Positions 63,245 through 64,000 of a DNA stretch of 64,000 bases are shown in pieces; positions within the stretch are counted from its first letter, which is position 1, and each line of letters starts with the position of its first letter. This DNA is from Bradyrhizobium betae (GTDB lineage: Bacteria; Pseudomonadota; Alphaproteobacteria; Rhizobiales; Xanthobacteraceae): assembly GCF_004123905.1 (NCBI RefSeq), contig NZ_MZXW01000016.1, positions 620,001 to 684,000 on the forward strand. The letters run 5' to 3'. The notes under the pieces were generated by a model. The model saw nothing but the letters and a program-made list of their open reading frames with translations, did not search any database and had not been told where the DNA came from. A program made the position numbers and the translations under genes.

Positions 63245-64000
63245 TCAATCCGCCACCACCTTCACGCGATCACGCACCTTCACCTGCGCGGTGCGGTCGA
63301 GCCCGTTCAGCACACGAAAACGCTCGGCGGGATGATCGACGCCGGCCATGCGATGCGAGAGCGATTCCACGGTGTCGCCGGGCTGCACTGTGATGACCTT
63401 GATGCGCAGCGGGCGCGCAGCCTGGATCTCGTCCAGCGTCAGGCGGCGGAATGAATTGACGGTCTCGCGCGCATTGCGCTCGCTCTCGGTCGACTTCTGC
63501 CGTGCCGCGAAGATGAAGCGGTAGACGTCGCTGCCGAAGCGCAGCGCATAGACCTTGAACGACCATTGATCGCCCTTGGCGGTGGCGGACGCGGCCGGGA
63601 AACCGTTGATGGTGATGTCCTCGGTGGACGCCTTCTCGACGCCCTCCATCCAGCCGGAGTTGAGATAATCGCCGAGCGACTGTTCGGCCGGCACGCGCAC
63701 GACATCGAAGCGCATCGCCTGCGAGCCGCCGTCGCGCACGCCGATGACCGCCTGCGCGGTGTTGTCGAGCGTGAAATTGTCCGGCGCCTGGAAGGTGAAG
63801 CCGAGCTTTGGATGCAGGAATCTGCGGCCGCGGACAAAACCTTCGCTGGGGTCTTCGCCGTAGACGAGGTTGTCGATCGCGGCGAGATAGGTCTCGCGGT
63901 CGCGCTCGGCGCCCTCGGGCGCCGCATATTGCCGCGCGATGGTCTGGGCATTCTGCACGCGCTCGGGCGTTGCCGGATGCGACGAGGTGAAATCCTGCGC
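63245..64000 (-). CDS. M48 family metalloprotease, C-terminal part (cut by window edge)
   Basis: The visible 251 codons are the C-terminal part. The upstream end at the window edge reads DFTSSHPATPERVQNAQTIAR, the conserved helix region after the catalytic domain in BepA/YfgC-like M48 proteases. The zinc-binding HExxH lies outside the window. After a linker, residues from about 63800 to 63430 form a domain with HPKLGFTFQAPDNFTLDNTAQAVIG, and the end (VQPGDTVESLSHRMAG to RVKVVAD) resembles a LysM-type peptidoglycan-binding module. A GTG at 63958 is internal and not the true start. Confidence 0.88.
   Translation of the reverse strand, partial: AQDFTSSHPATPERVQNAQTIARQYAAPEGAERDRETYLAAIDNLVYGEDPSEGFVRGRRFLHPKLGFTFQAPDNFTLDNTAQAVIGVRDGGSQAMRFDVVRVPAEQSLGDYLNSGWMEGVEKASTEDITINGFPAASATAKGDQWSFKVYALRFGSDVYRFIFAARQKSTESERNARETVNSFRRLTLDEIQAARPLRIKVITVQPGDTVESLSHRMAGVDHPAERFRVLNGLDRTAQVKVRDRVKVVAD

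Overview
The window is high-G+C alphaproteobacterial chromosomal DNA, almost certainly from Bradyrhizobium or a very close relative. The reasons are the gene content and order (a RegSR-type redox pair behind a cyoABCD/SURF1 operon, cobS/cobT, CarD, FdxA, and an amino-acid:carrier-protein ligase beside its carrier protein) and several palindromic intergenic repeat families of the kind scattered through Bradyrhizobium chromosomes. It is mostly core genome, with one visibly lower-G+C island (about 40.7-45.2 kb). I see no rRNA, tRNA, CRISPR array or insertion sequence.

Layout. 0-5.5 kb: an isoprenyl diphosphate synthase, a monofunctional peptidoglycan glycosyltransferase (TTG start), ribosomal protein L32, a membrane protein, and a PAS/GGDEF/EAL protein with a degenerate cyclase motif. 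5.5-9.4 kb: a MarR regulator divergent from a small monooxygenase-like protein, with a clear operator between them, then a large four-PAS GGDEF-EAL protein. 9.6-13.5 kb: a carrier-protein locus made of a GNAT-like acyltransferase, a class II aminoacyl-tRNA-synthetase-like ligase, an acyl-CoA dehydrogenase homologue and a divergent carrier protein. 13.5-21.3 kb: mtnP-mtnA, a HAD hydrolase, a secreted trypsin-like protease, a Baeyer-Villiger-type monooxygenase, and two divergent citrate-synthase-family genes, one fused to a helix-turn-helix. 21.3-28.6 kb: an accessory-looking block with a glycosyltransferase, a 1051-residue adenylation/carrier/GNAT fusion, and a LysR/atypical-SDR/SnoaL group flanked by a 51-bp direct repeat.

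28.6-40.6 kb: DedA, a cobS-GNAT-cobT-esterase-like operon, a Bug-type periplasmic binding protein, an OYE-family reductase, a PilZ protein, a DUF2235 hydrolase and small conserved proteins. 40.7-45.2 kb: a four-gene operon matching an ABC-three-component (ABC-3C) conflict system (PD-(D/E)XK nuclease, middle component, SMC/Rad50-like ATPase) followed by a SIR2-like DUF4917 protein. 45.3-53.1 kb: L28, a DUF3108 protein, a noncoding stretch with ten GANTC sites in 188 bp, a SUV3-like helicase, an S4 protein with an apparent ACG start, ferredoxin FdxA and CarD. 53.1-64 kb: HxlR/GST, RegR/RegS, SURF1 and cytochrome bo3 quinol oxidase (transcribed leftward), then an MFS transporter, a cytochrome c and the end of an M48 protease.

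The strongest leads are the four-gene ABC-3C/SIR2-like operon and the two loci that combine adenylate-forming ligases, carrier proteins and one shared GNAT-like family, discrete in one place and fused in the other. The respiratory block forms a unit: the quinol oxidase, its SURF1 assembly factor and the quinone/redox-sensing RegS-RegR pair are translationally coupled or overlapping.
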